Positions 49,785 through 59,419 are shown, counted from the first letter of the stretch. The stretch is 64,000 nucleotides of DNA from Pseudomonadales bacterium (GCA_024234635.1 JACKNX010000011.1:1-64000), one strand, 5' to 3'. The notes: generated from the letters alone by a model not told the origin. Translations and numbers: made by a program.

Positions 49785-50519
49785 CTACAGTCGCCACCCC
49801 CAGCTCTGCCGTACTGCCGCGATAGCCGCCAGCGGTGCGGTCTCCGCCCGCAGAATCAGTCCTCCAAGCCCGTGCAGGGTAATGTTCTCCCTGTGAAAGC
49901 GCTCCGTTTCCGCGGGTGACCAGCCGCCTTCGGGGCCGACGAACAGTGTGATCGGTCCGTAGGGAAGCGCCTGCGGCAGCGGCTCGCCACCGGGGTGAAG
50001 TGCGATACGGGGCGCGCCCTCGGCGATGGGCCCTTCGCGCAGGAAATCGCTCAGCGGAACGCTCTCGCGAAGTTGCGGCAGGAAACGTGCGCCAGATTGT
50101 TCGCAGGCGGCGACGATGATGCGGCGCAGGTGCTCCAGCCGCCGCTCGCCGCGCTCGTCCTGCCAGCGCACTGCGCAATGGTCCGTGTGGAGAAGGGTAA
50201 TGATCTGCGCGCCCAGTTCCACGCTTTTCTGTACGGCCCGGTCGAGCGCGTCGCCTTTCAGTAGCGCCATGGCGAGGTGAATCGGCTGTGGCGGTTCGAC
50301 TCCTGACGTTGTTCGTGTGATCGTGACGTCGCAGCCGCGCTTGCCGGGATTGGTGACATTACCCTCCCATTCGTCCCCAAGACCGTTGAACACGGCGATC
50401 GCGTCGCCTTCGCGGGCGCGAAGTACACGGGTCAGGTGGTGCGCCTGTTCGCGAGGCAGTGTCACGATGTCCCCAGGCGCGGGGGAGATATCGGGAACGT
50501 ACAGGCGCTGCCTGCGCAT
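49785..50519 (-). CDS. rsmE: 16S rRNA (uracil1498-N3)-methyltransferase RsmE
   Basis: Methylates U1498 of 16S rRNA using SAM. The 244-residue protein has an N-terminal PUA-like domain with LPREQAHHLTRVLRAREGDA, and a SPOUT domain whose knot is visible as ITLFVGPEGGWSPAE (about 193-207) and LGGLILRAETAPLAAIAAV (about 221-239). Length is normal. It is followed downstream only by chpC on the other strand. The upstream neighbour metF is 7 bp away on the same strand. Confidence 0.95.
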   Translation of the reverse strand: MRRQRLYVPDISPAPGDIVTLPREQAHHLTRVLRAREGDAIAVFNGLGDEWEGNVTNPGKRGCDVTITRTTSGVEPPQPIHLAMALLKGDALDRAVQKSVELGAQIITLLHTDHCAVRWQDERGERRLEHLRRIIVAACEQSGARFLPQLRESVPLSDFLREGPIAEGAPRIALHPGGEPLPQALPYGPITLFVGPEGGWSPAETERFHRENITLHGLGGLILRAETAPLAAIAAVRQSWGWRL

Positions 50520-50526
50520 GCGTGCT

Positions 50527-51366
50527 CTAGAGAAAGCTCAGACGATCGACGATGCGGCGCGTGGCGCCCCAACGATTGAGCGTGTAGAAATGAAAGCCGG
50601 GTGCGCCCTCGGCATGCAGGTCCTCGCACAGTCGTGTGCACACGTCGCAACCAAAGTCGCGCACGGCCTCGTCGTCATGCGCCAGACTGTCTAGCTTTTT
50701 CAGCATCCAGCGGGGAATATCCGCGCCTGCCTTGGCGGAGAAACGCACGATGCTCTCCACACCGGTAATAGGCATGATGCCGACGTGAATCGGCAAATCG
50801 AGTCCGCGACGACTGCAGCGCTCACGAAAGTCGTAGTAGGCGTAGGGAGAGTAGAAGTACTGCGTGATGGCGCTGTTTGCGCCGGCCGCCACCTTGTCGG
50901 CGAAGTAATCCAGATCGCTGTCCGGCGATGTGGCGTCGGGATGTATTTCCGGATACGCGGCCACTTCCAGCTGAAAGTAGTCGCCGAAATTGCCCCGGAT
51001 GAGGGCAACCAGCGCCTGCGCATTGGCGCTGCGCAGTGACCGTCCGAGCCCCGACGGAACATCGCCCCGCAGGGCGACAATGCGCCTTACGCCGATATCG
51101 CGATAACGCTGCAGAAGCGCCACGACCGTGTCTTCGCTGTCCGCGCCGATGGAAAGATGCGGAGCGGCGTCGTGACCCGCTTCGATCAATGTCTTCACGG
51201 TGTCGAACGTTCCGTCGCGCGTGGTACCGCCCGCGCCGTACGTGACGGAATAGAAGGCGGGAGATTTTGCCTGCAGGCGCGGCACCACGTTGCTCAGCAA
51301 CTTGCTGATGCCGTCGCCTTCACGCGGCGGAAAGAACTCGAAACTCAGGCGGCTCTGTCTGCCCAT
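50527..51366 (-). CDS. metF: methylenetetrahydrofolate reductase
   Basis: FAD enzyme that makes 5-methyltetrahydrofolate for methionine synthesis. The 279-residue protein begins MGRQSRLSFEFFPPREGDGI, has SVTYGAGGTTRDGTFDTV, the FAD-binding VALRGDVPSG (about 97-106), and AAGANSAITQYFYSPYAYYD. The FEFFPP and Q-F-Y motifs are complete. It lies 42 bp after metK on the same strand, so SAM and methyl-folate enzymes share a transcript; ahcY, often found between, is absent. Confidence 0.96.
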   Translation of the reverse strand: MGRQSRLSFEFFPPREGDGISKLLSNVVPRLQAKSPAFYSVTYGAGGTTRDGTFDTVKTLIEAGHDAAPHLSIGADSEDTVVALLQRYRDIGVRRIVALRGDVPSGLGRSLRSANAQALVALIRGNFGDYFQLEVAAYPEIHPDATSPDSDLDYFADKVAAGANSAITQYFYSPYAYYDFRERCSRRGLDLPIHVGIMPITGVESIVRFSAKAGADIPRWMLKKLDSLAHDDEAVRDFGCDVCTRLCEDLHAEGAPGFHFYTLNRWGATRRIVDRLSFL

Positions 51367-51408
51367 GACGTACTGCTCCGTGTCGTTTGGGGTAGCGGCG
51401 CGCCGATT

Positions 51409-52557
51409 TTACGTGCGCAGCGCGTCCGCCTTGTCCGTGCGCTCCCACGTGAACTGGTCTTCCGTGCGGCCGAAATGTCCGTAAGAAGCCGTATCGCGGT
51501 AGATTGGGCGCTTCAGGTCCAGCATGCGGATCAGGCCGCGAGGTCGCAAATCAAAATGCTCACGTACAAGTTGAACGATCTTCTCGTCGGAAAGTTTGCC
51601 GGTGCCGAAGGTGTTGATGCTGATGGAAGTGGGTTCGGCGACACCGATGGCGTAGCTCACCTGGATCTCGCAGCGTTCAGCCAGACCGGCGGCGACGATG
51701 TTCTTCGCGACATAGCGACCGGCGTAAGCGGCGCTGCGGTCCACTTTGGAAGGATCCTTGCCTGAGAAGGCACCACCTCCGTGACGGGCCATGCCGCCAT
51801 AGGTGTCCACGATGATCTTGCGCCCGGTCAGCCCGCAGTCCCCCACCGGGCCGCCGATGACGAACTGCCCCGTTGGATTGATGAAGTATTTGGTGCTGGA
51901 GGACAACCAGTTGGCCGGCAGAACAGGCTTGATGATCTCTTCCATCACCGCCTCACGCAGGTCTGCCTGTGTCACGTCCGGCTCGTGCTGGGTGGAAAGC
52001 ACCACGGCATCGATGGACGTGGGCTGGCCGTCCGGGCCATAGCGGAAGGTGACCTGCGACTTGGCGTCCGGGCGCAGGAACTTGAGGCTGGAACGGCGTT
52101 TGTCCGCCTGCTGCCTGCAGAGGCGATGCGCGAACGTGATGGGCGCAGGCATCAGCACATCGGTTTCATTGGTGGCATAGCCGAACATCAGACCCTGGTC
52201 GCCCGCGCCCTGCTCATGATCCGACGTTTCATCGACGCCCATGGCAATGTCCGCGGACTGCATGCCCAGCGCGTTGACCACGGTGCAGGATTCCGGGTTG
52301 AAGCCGATTGCGTCGGAGTTGTAGCCGATCTCGGCGATGACCCGGCGAACGAGTTCGTCCACATTCACCTTCGCCGCCGTGCGAATCTCGCCCGCGACAA
52401 CGACAACGCCTGTCTTGATCAGCGTTTCACACGCGACGCGGGACTCCGGGTCCTGCGCGAGCATCGCATCCAGAATGGCGTCGGAGATCTGGTCCGCCAT
52501 TTTGTCCGGGTGGCCTTCGGATACGGATTCGGAGGTGAAGACGGAATAGTCGGCCAT
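51409..52557 (-). CDS. metK: S-adenosylmethionine synthetase
   Basis: Makes SAM from methionine and ATP. The 382 residues match the E. coli enzyme length. The N-terminus has TSESVSEGHPDKMADQISDA, followed by the GAGDQGLMFGYATNET signature (about 117-132) and the P-loop-like GGGAFSGKDPSKVDRSAAY (about 260-278). Nothing is missing. It is divergent from tkt, in the same arrangement as metK/tktA of many Gammaproteobacteria. A TACAAT -10-like box lies on the minus strand near 52632-52637, without a clear -35. Confidence 0.97.
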   Translation of the reverse strand: MADYSVFTSESVSEGHPDKMADQISDAILDAMLAQDPESRVACETLIKTGVVVVAGEIRTAAKVNVDELVRRVIAEIGYNSDAIGFNPESCTVVNALGMQSADIAMGVDETSDHEQGAGDQGLMFGYATNETDVLMPAPITFAHRLCRQQADKRRSSLKFLRPDAKSQVTFRYGPDGQPTSIDAVVLSTQHEPDVTQADLREAVMEEIIKPVLPANWLSSSTKYFINPTGQFVIGGPVGDCGLTGRKIIVDTYGGMARHGGGAFSGKDPSKVDRSAAYAGRYVAKNIVAAGLAERCEIQVSYAIGVAEPTSISINTFGTGKLSDEKIVQLVREHFDLRPRGLIRMLDLKRPIYRDTASYGHFGRTEDQFTWERTDKADALRT

Positions 52558-52718
52558 GAAGAGGTTCCTTGAAATCTGGTGATTATCGGCGCGCTATTGA
52601 ATCCCACGGGGCGCGCCTGGAAGTCGCGCGATTGTAAACGAATTGACGGCATGCAAATTGCGACCTGTCGACGATCCGGGGAGAATGGGCGCCGCTGTGG
52701 GAAGGTCAGGACGTTAAG

Positions 52719-54701
52719 TTGACAAGAATAGAGCGAGCCAACGCCATCAGGGTGCTGGCCATGGATGCCGTTGAGAAAGCGAAGTCAGGCCACCCGGGCG
52801 CGCCGATGGGCATGGCGGATATCGCGGAAGTGCTTTGGGTGGACTTTCTCAAGCACGATCCCGCGGCGCCGGACTGGTGGGACCGCGACCGGTTCGTCCT
52901 GTCCAACGGTCACGCCTCGATGCTTCTTTATTCTCTGCTGCACCTTACCGGTTACGCCGTGTCGATGGACGACATAAAGAACTTCCGCCAGCTTGGTTCG
53001 CCAACCGCCGGTCATCCCGAAGTGCATGAATGTCCTGGTGTGGAAACCACCACCGGGCCGCTGGGCCAGGGTTTTGCCAACGCCGTTGGCATGGCGCTCG
53101 CGGAATCGAAACTGGCTGCCGCTTTCAATCGCGATGGTCACACCGTTGTCGACCACCGCACCTGGGTGTTCGCGGGCGACGGCTGCCTCATGGAAGGTGT
53201 CTCACACGAAGCCGCGGCACTGGCGGGTGCGCTGGGGCTTGGCAAGCTCATCTGCATATACGACCAGAACGGTATTTCCATCGACGGCGCGGTCGATGCC
53301 TGGTTTCCCGAAGATGTGGCCGCACGTTTCGAGGCGTATGGCTGGCGCGTGATCCGGGACGTGCAAGGGCACGAAGCAGACAAGGTGGAAGCTGCGCTGA
53401 AGGCGGCGATGGCAGGTGATGGCAGACCGACGCTGGTCATGTGCCGTACGGTCATCGGTTACGGGGCGCCGGGCAAGCAGGGCACGGCGGGTGTGCACGG
53501 TTCGCCGCTTGGTGCCGCCACCATCGCGGCGGTGCGCACAGCTTTCAACTGGGGCAATGCGCCGTTCGACATACCCGGGCATATCTATGAAGCCATGGAT
53601 TGCCGCCCTCGAGGTGGCGCGGCCCACGCCGACTGGACAACGCGGTTCGATGCCTATCGCCGGGCGCATCCTCAACTGGCCGCGGAATTCGAAAGACGCA
53701 TGCGGGGAGATCTGCCTGAGGACTGGGACGCGTCCCTGACCGCGCTGATCAACAAGGAGCTTGACACACCGGAATCGCTGGCGACCCGCGTCTCGTCGCA
53801 GCGCTGCATTGCCGCCATTGCCGAGGATCTGCCCGAACTGTTCGGTGGCTCGGCGGATCTGTCGGAGAGCAACGGCACCCACTGGAAGGATGCCGGTGAT
53901 CGGTACCTCAGTTATGGCGTACGCGAGTTCGGCATGACCGCGATCACCAATGGCCTGGTGCTGCACGGCGGACTGCGGCCGTTCAGTGGCACGTTCCTGG
54001 TATTCATGGAATATGCCCGCAACGCCGTCCGCCTGGCGGCGCTGATGCATCTCAACAATATTCTCGTCTACACCCACGACTCCGTCGCGCTGGGCGAGGA
54101 CGGTCCCACCCACCAGCCGATCGAGCAGCTCACGAATCTGCGCACCACGCCCAATCTGCGCACCTGGCGCCCGTGTGACACGGTGGAAACCGCGGTGGCC
54201 TGGCGGGAAGCCATCAGGGCGCGGCGGTCACCCAGCGCGCTGGTGCTCACCCGGCAGAAGACACCGCCGCAGGCGCACTCGCCAGCCACGCTGGAGGGCA
54301 TTGCCCGCGGCGGCTACGTGCTCTCGGACCCGCAAGGCGTGGATCCGGTGGTGGCCATCATTGCCACCGGCTCCGAAGTCGGTCTGGCCCTGCAGGCTGC
54401 CAACTCACTCACGGCGGACGGGGTGCCGGCTCGGGTAATCTCCATGCCGTGCGCCGAGCTGTTTCTGGCCCAGGATGCAGGCTGGCGAGACGCTGTTCTG
54501 CCGCCGGCATTGCGTGCGCGCGTGGCGGTGGAAGCGGCCCATCCCGGTTACTGGTACCGATTCGTTGGGCTGGATGGCGAAGTGGTGGGAATCGAACGGT
54601 TTGGCTTGTCAGCGCCGGGCGACCAGGCGATGGCGGCTTGTGGCATCACCACAGAGGCGGTCGTGAATGCGGTCAGACGGACGCTGAGCCGGCTGGCCTG
54701 A
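52719..54701 (+). CDS. tktA: transketolase
   Basis: Thiamine diphosphate enzyme moving two-carbon units in the pentose phosphate pathway. The 660-residue protein starts at TTG (LTRIERANAIRVLAMDAVEK) with AGGAC upstream; no ATG is near. It has SGHPGAPMGMA, TTTGPLGQGFANAVGMALAE, the ThDP motif GDGCLMEGVSHEAAALAG to IYDQN (about 149-183), and the C-terminal half with YTHDSVALGEDGPTHQPIEQ. It heads the tkt-pgk-fba cluster; the usual gap/epd gene between tkt and pgk is absent. Confidence 0.96.
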   Translation: MTRIERANAIRVLAMDAVEKAKSGHPGAPMGMADIAEVLWVDFLKHDPAAPDWWDRDRFVLSNGHASMLLYSLLHLTGYAVSMDDIKNFRQLGSPTAGHPEVHECPGVETTTGPLGQGFANAVGMALAESKLAAAFNRDGHTVVDHRTWVFAGDGCLMEGVSHEAAALAGALGLGKLICIYDQNGISIDGAVDAWFPEDVAARFEAYGWRVIRDVQGHEADKVEAALKAAMAGDGRPTLVMCRTVIGYGAPGKQGTAGVHGSPLGAATIAAVRTAFNWGNAPFDIPGHIYEAMDCRPRGGAAHADWTTRFDAYRRAHPQLAAEFERRMRGDLPEDWDASLTALINKELDTPESLATRVSSQRCIAAIAEDLPELFGGSADLSESNGTHWKDAGDRYLSYGVREFGMTAITNGLVLHGGLRPFSGTFLVFMEYARNAVRLAALMHLNNILVYTHDSVALGEDGPTHQPIEQLTNLRTTPNLRTWRPCDTVETAVAWREAIRARRSPSALVLTRQKTPPQAHSPATLEGIARGGYVLSDPQGVDPVVAIIATGSEVGLALQAANSLTADGVPARVISMPCAELFLAQDAGWRDAVLPPALRARVAVEAAHPGYWYRFVGLDGEVVGIERFGLSAPGDQAMAACGITTEAVVNAVRRTLSRLA

Positions 54702-54765
54702 AGGCAGTTGGCGGGACCCCGTGCGGTCCCTTTGTGCGAGCCCATGAAGGGTTAAAGGAGACGTC

Positions 54766-55926
54766 ATGCCCAGGCTGATGAAGGATATTCCGCTGGCTGG
54801 CCAGCGGGTGTTCATCCGCGAAGATCTCAATGTTCCTGTAAAGGATGGCAAGGTCACCAGCGATGCGCGCATCCTGGCGGCGTTGCCGACGCTGAAGCAG
54901 GCCCGCGATGCCGGTGCCCGCGTCATCGTCATGTCCCACCTCGGTCGGCCGAAGGAAGGCGTGTACGAGGACGTGTTTTCGCTGGCGCCCGTTGCGCGTC
55001 GCCTGAGTGAGTTGCTCGGTGCGGACGTGCCCCTGCTCAAGTCCCTGGACGACGTGGGCAGTGTCAGCGATGGCCAGATTGCACTGCTGGAGAACATTCG
55101 TTTCCTGGTGGGCGAAGGCAAGAACGAGGATGCATTGGCCAGGCAGATGGCGGCTGCCTGCGATGTCTATGTGATGGACGCGTTTGCCACTGCACACCGC
55201 GCGCAGTGTTCCACGCACGGCATCGCCAGGTTCGCCAAGATCGCCTGCGCCGGCCCGCTGCTGGCCGCCGAACTGGATGCGCTCGGCAAGGCGCTGAAGG
55301 CGCCGGCAAGGCCGATGGTGGCGATCGTCGGTGGTTCCAAGGTATCCACCAAGCTGGAGGTGCTGGAGTCACTGGCCGCCATCGCTGATCGCATCATCGT
55401 GGGTGGCGGTATTGCCAACACCTTCATTGCGGCGGCGGGATACAACGTCGGTCAGTCGCTGTACGAGCCCGATCTCGTGGCCATGGCAAAGAAGATCGCC
55501 GCACGGGTGGACGTGCCGCTGCCGGAAGACGTGGTGGTGGCCAAGGAAGTCAGCGAGACGGCAGTGGCCGAAGTGAAGCAGCTCGGTGAACTGGCGGCAG
55601 ACGACCGCATTCTCGACATCGGGCCGAAAACCGCGCGCGCCTGGGCCGCGGCACTCGGTTCGGTGAAGACCATACTGTGGAACGGGCCGGTCGGCGTCTT
55701 CGAGTTCGACCAGTTCGGCGAAGGCACGCGGGTGCTGGCCGAGGCCATCGCGGGCAGCGATGCGTTTTCCATTGCGGGTGGCGGCGACACGCTGGCGGCC
55801 ATCGACAAATACGGCATCGCCGAAGGCGTGTCCTATATTTCTACCGGTGGCGGCGCATTCCTGGAGTTCGTGGAGGGCAAGGTTTTGCCGGCCGTGGAAA
55901 TCCTCGAAGCGCGCGCCAACGGCTGA
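54766..55926 (+). CDS. pgk: phosphoglycerate kinase
   Basis: Glycolytic enzyme that transfers phosphate between 1,3-bisphosphoglycerate and ADP. The 386 residues show REDLNVPVKDGKV (18-30), VMSHLGRPKEG, GGSKVSTKLEVLESL near residue 188, WNGPVGVFEFDQFGEGT and the C-terminal GGGDTLAAIDKYG with TGGGAFLEFVEG. AAGGAGA lies before the ATG. It is 64 bp after tkt and 45 bp before fba; no pyruvate kinase gene is between pgk and fba. Confidence 0.97.
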   Translation: MPRLMKDIPLAGQRVFIREDLNVPVKDGKVTSDARILAALPTLKQARDAGARVIVMSHLGRPKEGVYEDVFSLAPVARRLSELLGADVPLLKSLDDVGSVSDGQIALLENIRFLVGEGKNEDALARQMAAACDVYVMDAFATAHRAQCSTHGIARFAKIACAGPLLAAELDALGKALKAPARPMVAIVGGSKVSTKLEVLESLAAIADRIIVGGGIANTFIAAAGYNVGQSLYEPDLVAMAKKIAARVDVPLPEDVVVAKEVSETAVAEVKQLGELAADDRILDIGPKTARAWAAALGSVKTILWNGPVGVFEFDQFGEGTRVLAEAIAGSDAFSIAGGGDTLAAIDKYGIAEGVSYISTGGGAFLEFVEGKVLPAVEILEARANG

Positions 55927-55971
55927 ATCTTTTTTCGACTTCAGACAAGACGACAAGTCAGGACGGTATTC

Positions 55972-57036
55972 ATGGCTCTGATCAGCATGCGACAACTGCT
56001 GGACCACGCCGCCGAGAACGGCTACGGCGTGCCGGCGTTCAATGTGAACAACCTGGAGCAGATGCGCGCCATCATGGAGGGCGCCAGCGAGACCGATTCG
56101 CCGGTGATCGTGCAGGCGTCCGCGGGAGCGCGCAAATATGCGGGCCCCAATTTCCTGCGCCATCTCATTCTTGCCGCGGTGGAGGAGTTTCCACATATCC
56201 CGGTGTGCATGCACCAGGATCACGGCGCCTCGCCGGCGGCGTGTCAGCGCTCGATTCAGCTCGGCTTCTCTTCGGTGATGATGGACGGCTCGTTGCTGGA
56301 GGATCAGAAGACGCCGGCGGAATACGAGTACAACGTGCGCACGACAAAGCTGGTGGTGGACATGGCCCACGCCTGCGGCGTCTCGGTGGAAGGGGAACTT
56401 GGCTGCCTGGGGTCGCTGGAAACCGGCGAAGCCGGTGAGGAAGACGGTGTCGGCGCCGTTGGCAAACTCACGCACGACATGATGCTCACCGATCCCGAGC
56501 AGGCCGCTGACTTCGTGAAGGCTACTGGCGTGGACGCGCTTGCCATTGCGATCGGCACCTCGCACGGCGCCTACAAGTTCACGCGCCCGCCGACAGGCGA
56601 CATCCTGGCCATCAACCAGGTGAAGGCGATCCACGCGCGCATTCCGAACACGCACCTGGTGATGCATGGTTCGTCGTCGGTGCCGCAGGACCTGCTGAAG
56701 ATCATCAACGAATTCGGCGGCGAGATCCCTGAAACCTACGGGGTGCCGCTGAAGGAAATCCAGGAAGGCATCAAACACGGTGTGCGCAAGGTGAATATCG
56801 ACACCGACCTGCGCCTGGCCGCTACGGCCGCGATCCGCAAGCATCTGGCAACGAAACGCGCGGAATTCGACCCCCGAAAGTACCTGGCGGACAGCATCAA
56901 GGCCATGAAACAGGTTGTGGTGGAGCGTTACGAAGCGTTCGGCACCGCCGGTTGGGCATCGAAGATTTCGCCTGTTTCCCTGGAAGGCATGTTCGAGGCG
57001 TACGCCAGCGGCAAGCTCGATCCCGTCATCAACTGA
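55972..57036 (+). CDS. fbaA: class II fructose-bisphosphate aldolase
   Basis: Zinc-dependent aldolase of glycolysis and the Calvin cycle, 354 residues. It begins MALISMRQLLDHAAENGYGV and PAFNVNNLEQMRAIM, with the metal-site CMHQDHGASPAACQRSIQLG (about 79-98, catalytic Asp and His ligands), AIGTSHGAYKF and VMHGSSSVP. The C-terminal part has VNIDTDLRLAATAAIRK. This is the class IIB-like form often paired with pgk in pseudomonads. It is followed 9 bp later by a hydrolase gene. Confidence 0.96.
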   Translation: MALISMRQLLDHAAENGYGVPAFNVNNLEQMRAIMEGASETDSPVIVQASAGARKYAGPNFLRHLILAAVEEFPHIPVCMHQDHGASPAACQRSIQLGFSSVMMDGSLLEDQKTPAEYEYNVRTTKLVVDMAHACGVSVEGELGCLGSLETGEAGEEDGVGAVGKLTHDMMLTDPEQAADFVKATGVDALAIAIGTSHGAYKFTRPPTGDILAINQVKAIHARIPNTHLVMHGSSSVPQDLLKIINEFGGEIPETYGVPLKEIQEGIKHGVRKVNIDTDLRLAATAAIRKHLATKRAEFDPRKYLADSIKAMKQVVVERYEAFGTAGWASKISPVSLEGMFEAYASGKLDPVIN

Positions 57037-57045
57037 CGGACGATC

Positions 57046-58005
57046 GTGGCGCGGGGGGATGCGGACTTCTCGGCGGCGACGCTGTTGCGGCAACTCAAGC
57101 CGTGGCAGGCGTTGCCGCTGTCCGACGAACCGGACGAACTGGATGCCTATCGCCGCTTCTACGGTTTTCGGCCCGACACCGAACACCGGATCGGCCGGCT
57201 TGCCATCGGCGAACACGACATTGCCGTTCAGGCATTTCTACCCGAAAAGCCCGTCGGCACCGCCGTGGTCGTACACGGCTACTACGATCATGTCGGGCTG
57301 TTTGTCCACCTGATCGAACATCTGCTCGATCAGGGGCTCAGTGTGCTCAGCTTCGACCTGCCGGGCCATGGCCTGTCCAGTGGGGATCGCGTCACCATCG
57401 ACGCCTTCGATACCTATGTTGGCGTTCTCCGGCACGTGGTGACGCAGGTGATGCAGGAGGATCTTCGACACTTCCCGGGCCCCTGCCACCTGCTTGGACA
57501 GAGCATGGGTGGCGCCATTGCCATGGAGTACGTGGAACAGCACGGGCAGGCACCGTTTCGGTCTGTCACCCTGTTTGCGCCGCTGATCGTGCCTTATCTG
57601 TGGAAACTCAACCGGATCGTTTTTGCGCTGGCGAAACCTTTTCTGAAAACCCGTCCGCGAGGCCAGGGGGTCAACACGGACACCGCGGAATTTCAGAAAC
57701 TGCGTTCAGTGGACCCGCTGCAGTCGCAGATCCTGCCGCTGCAGTGGGTTCAGGCCATGGTGAACTGGAAGAACCGCTTCATCCGTTATCCCGAGCGACC
57801 TGACTTCGCACCGCTGATCATCCAGGGTACGGGAGACAGGGTGGTTGACTGGCAGTACAACCTCTCCGTGCTGCGTCGACGTTACCGACCGGAAGTGCTG
57901 GAAGTTCCGCAAGCAGGCCACCATCTGGTGAACGAGAATGCGGAGCGACGGGCGCGGATGTTCGCCTGGCTGGATGCGCACATTGCCTGGCGCAACGACG
58001 CATGA
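57046..58005 (+). CDS. alpha/beta hydrolase, monoacylglycerol lipase-like
   Basis: 319-residue cytoplasmic alpha/beta hydrolase. The oxyanion region is VVVHGYYDHVGLFVHLIEHL (about 69-88), followed by SFDLPGHGLSSGDR, the nucleophile elbow LLGQSMGGAIAME (Ser near 152), an Asp in IIQGTGDRVVDW and the His in QAGHHLVNE. The overall pattern resembles monoacylglycerol lipases and lysophospholipases (PldB-like), but the real substrate is unknown. The start is GTG, and the stop overlaps the next gene by 4 bp, so it belongs to the fba transcript. Confidence 0.85.
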   Translation: MARGDADFSAATLLRQLKPWQALPLSDEPDELDAYRRFYGFRPDTEHRIGRLAIGEHDIAVQAFLPEKPVGTAVVVHGYYDHVGLFVHLIEHLLDQGLSVLSFDLPGHGLSSGDRVTIDAFDTYVGVLRHVVTQVMQEDLRHFPGPCHLLGQSMGGAIAMEYVEQHGQAPFRSVTLFAPLIVPYLWKLNRIVFALAKPFLKTRPRGQGVNTDTAEFQKLRSVDPLQSQILPLQWVQAMVNWKNRFIRYPERPDFAPLIIQGTGDRVVDWQYNLSVLRRRYRPEVLEVPQAGHHLVNENAERRARMFAWLDAHIAWRNDA

Positions 58006-59369
58006 CGGCAGCGACATTCAACAACTGCCTGCCGGCAGCGCGCATTCGAACGGACGACGAGGCGCTGGTTCGCTATGGCCGTGACCGCACCACCAGCTTC
58101 GTGGCGGATCCCTGTGTCGTGCTTCTGCCCGAAACAACCGATGAAGTCGTGCGGATCGTGGAAGCAGCCAACCGCGACCGCGTGGGACTTGTACCATCCG
58201 GCGGCCGAACAGGACTCTCCGGCGGTGCCGTGGCCGGTACCGGTCAGGCCGTGGTATCACTCGAGCGCATGAATCGCGTGCTGGAGATTTCCGCGGCGGA
58301 TCGACTCGTCACCTGTCAGGCTGGCGTGATCACTCAGGTGCTGCAGGCAACCGCTGAGCAGGCAGGCTTGTTCTACCCGGTCGACTTCGCCAGCTCGGGC
58401 TCCAGCTTCATCGGCGGCAACATCGCCACCAACGCCGGTGGTATCCGGGTGATCCGGTATGGCATGACCCGCGACTGGGTAGCCGGCCTCAAGGTAGTGA
58501 CCGGCACCGGGGATGTGCTCGATCTCAACCATGGTCTGGTGAAGAACAACACCGGCTATGACCTCAGGCACCTTTTCATCGGTTCGGAAGGTACGTTGGG
58601 TTTTGTCGTGGAAGCCACGATGCGGCTCGCGCGGCCACCGGAGGCGCAGCGGGTGCTGGTGCTGGCGGTGCCGCGGCTCGACGATCTGATGCGGGTACTC
58701 GAGACCTTCCAGTCGGCGGTGGACCTCTCGGCCTTCGAATTCTTTTCCGAACTTGCGCTGGGGCGTGTACTGGCGCACGGCAGGGGCCAGCGTCCGTTTG
58801 CGACGCCCAGCCCGTTCTATGCGCTGCTGGAGTTCGACGCAAGTGCTGACGACAAGGCCGTGACCGCGTTCGAAGCGTGTATTGCCGCAAACGTTGCAAC
58901 GGACGGCGTGCTCAGTCAGTCGGATGCACAGATGCAATCGCTCTGGGCACTGCGTGAGAACATCTCCGAAAGCCTGGCGCAGGAGAAACCCTACAAGAAT
59001 GACATCGCGGTTCGCATCAGTGACGTGCCGGATTTCCTGCGCGAGGTGGACACGCTTGTCAAAAGCCGTTATCCGGATGTGGAAGTCGCGTGGTACGGGC
59101 ACATCGGCGATGGCAACCTGCACCTGAACATTCTCAAGCCGGCGGCGTTGAGCGAACCTGAGTTCGTGGATCGCTGTCACCACATCAGTCCGGAGCTGTT
59201 CGCGCTGGTGCAGGCGCGCAACGGCAGCATCTCCGCCGAGCACGGCGTTGGATTGCTCAAGCGGGATTTCCTCGGTTACTCCCGCGCGCCGGAAGAGATT
59301 GCGGCCATGCGGGCAATGAAGACCCTGTTCGATCCGAACGGCATTCTCAATCCCGGCAAGCTTCTCTGA
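58002..59369 (+). CDS. FAD-binding 2-hydroxyacid dehydrogenase (D-2-hydroxyglutarate dehydrogenase-like)
   Basis: 455-residue flavoenzyme of the GlcD/D2HGDH family. The N-terminal PCMH-type FAD domain has PSGGRTGLSGGAV (about 67-79), PVDFASSGSSFIGGNIATNA (about 126-145) and HLFIGSEGTLG; the C-terminal oxidase domain has WYGHIGDGNLHLNIL and AEHGVGLLKR with the likely metal/substrate histidines. Related proteins near serA in pseudomonads oxidise D-2-hydroxyglutarate, which SerA makes; glycolate or D-lactate are other options. It overlaps the hydrolase gene by 4 bp. No GlcE or GlcF subunits are next to it. Confidence 0.85.
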   Translation: MTAATFNNCLPAARIRTDDEALVRYGRDRTTSFVADPCVVLLPETTDEVVRIVEAANRDRVGLVPSGGRTGLSGGAVAGTGQAVVSLERMNRVLEISAADRLVTCQAGVITQVLQATAEQAGLFYPVDFASSGSSFIGGNIATNAGGIRVIRYGMTRDWVAGLKVVTGTGDVLDLNHGLVKNNTGYDLRHLFIGSEGTLGFVVEATMRLARPPEAQRVLVLAVPRLDDLMRVLETFQSAVDLSAFEFFSELALGRVLAHGRGQRPFATPSPFYALLEFDASADDKAVTAFEACIAANVATDGVLSQSDAQMQSLWALRENISESLAQEKPYKNDIAVRISDVPDFLREVDTLVKSRYPDVEVAWYGHIGDGNLHLNILKPAALSEPEFVDRCHHISPELFALVQARNGSISAEHGVGLLKRDFLGYSRAPEEIAAMRAMKTLFDPNGILNPGKLL

Positions 59370-59419
59370 CGACGTCGGTCTGCGGCCGCCTGTATCGGTT
59401 GCAATGAGGTTGGGGCGGC

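Noticed and set aside
52558..52718. metK leader checked for a SAM-type riboswitch
   Set aside because: The 161-bp gap shows no paired helices with the expected conserved core, and such switches are rare in Gammaproteobacteria. Only a TACAAT-like -10 box was seen.
55369..57216. 615-codon open frame on the minus strand across pgk and fbaA
   Set aside because: It is antisense to two fully conserved enzymes, spans their intergenic gap, and its peptide has no recognisable domain.
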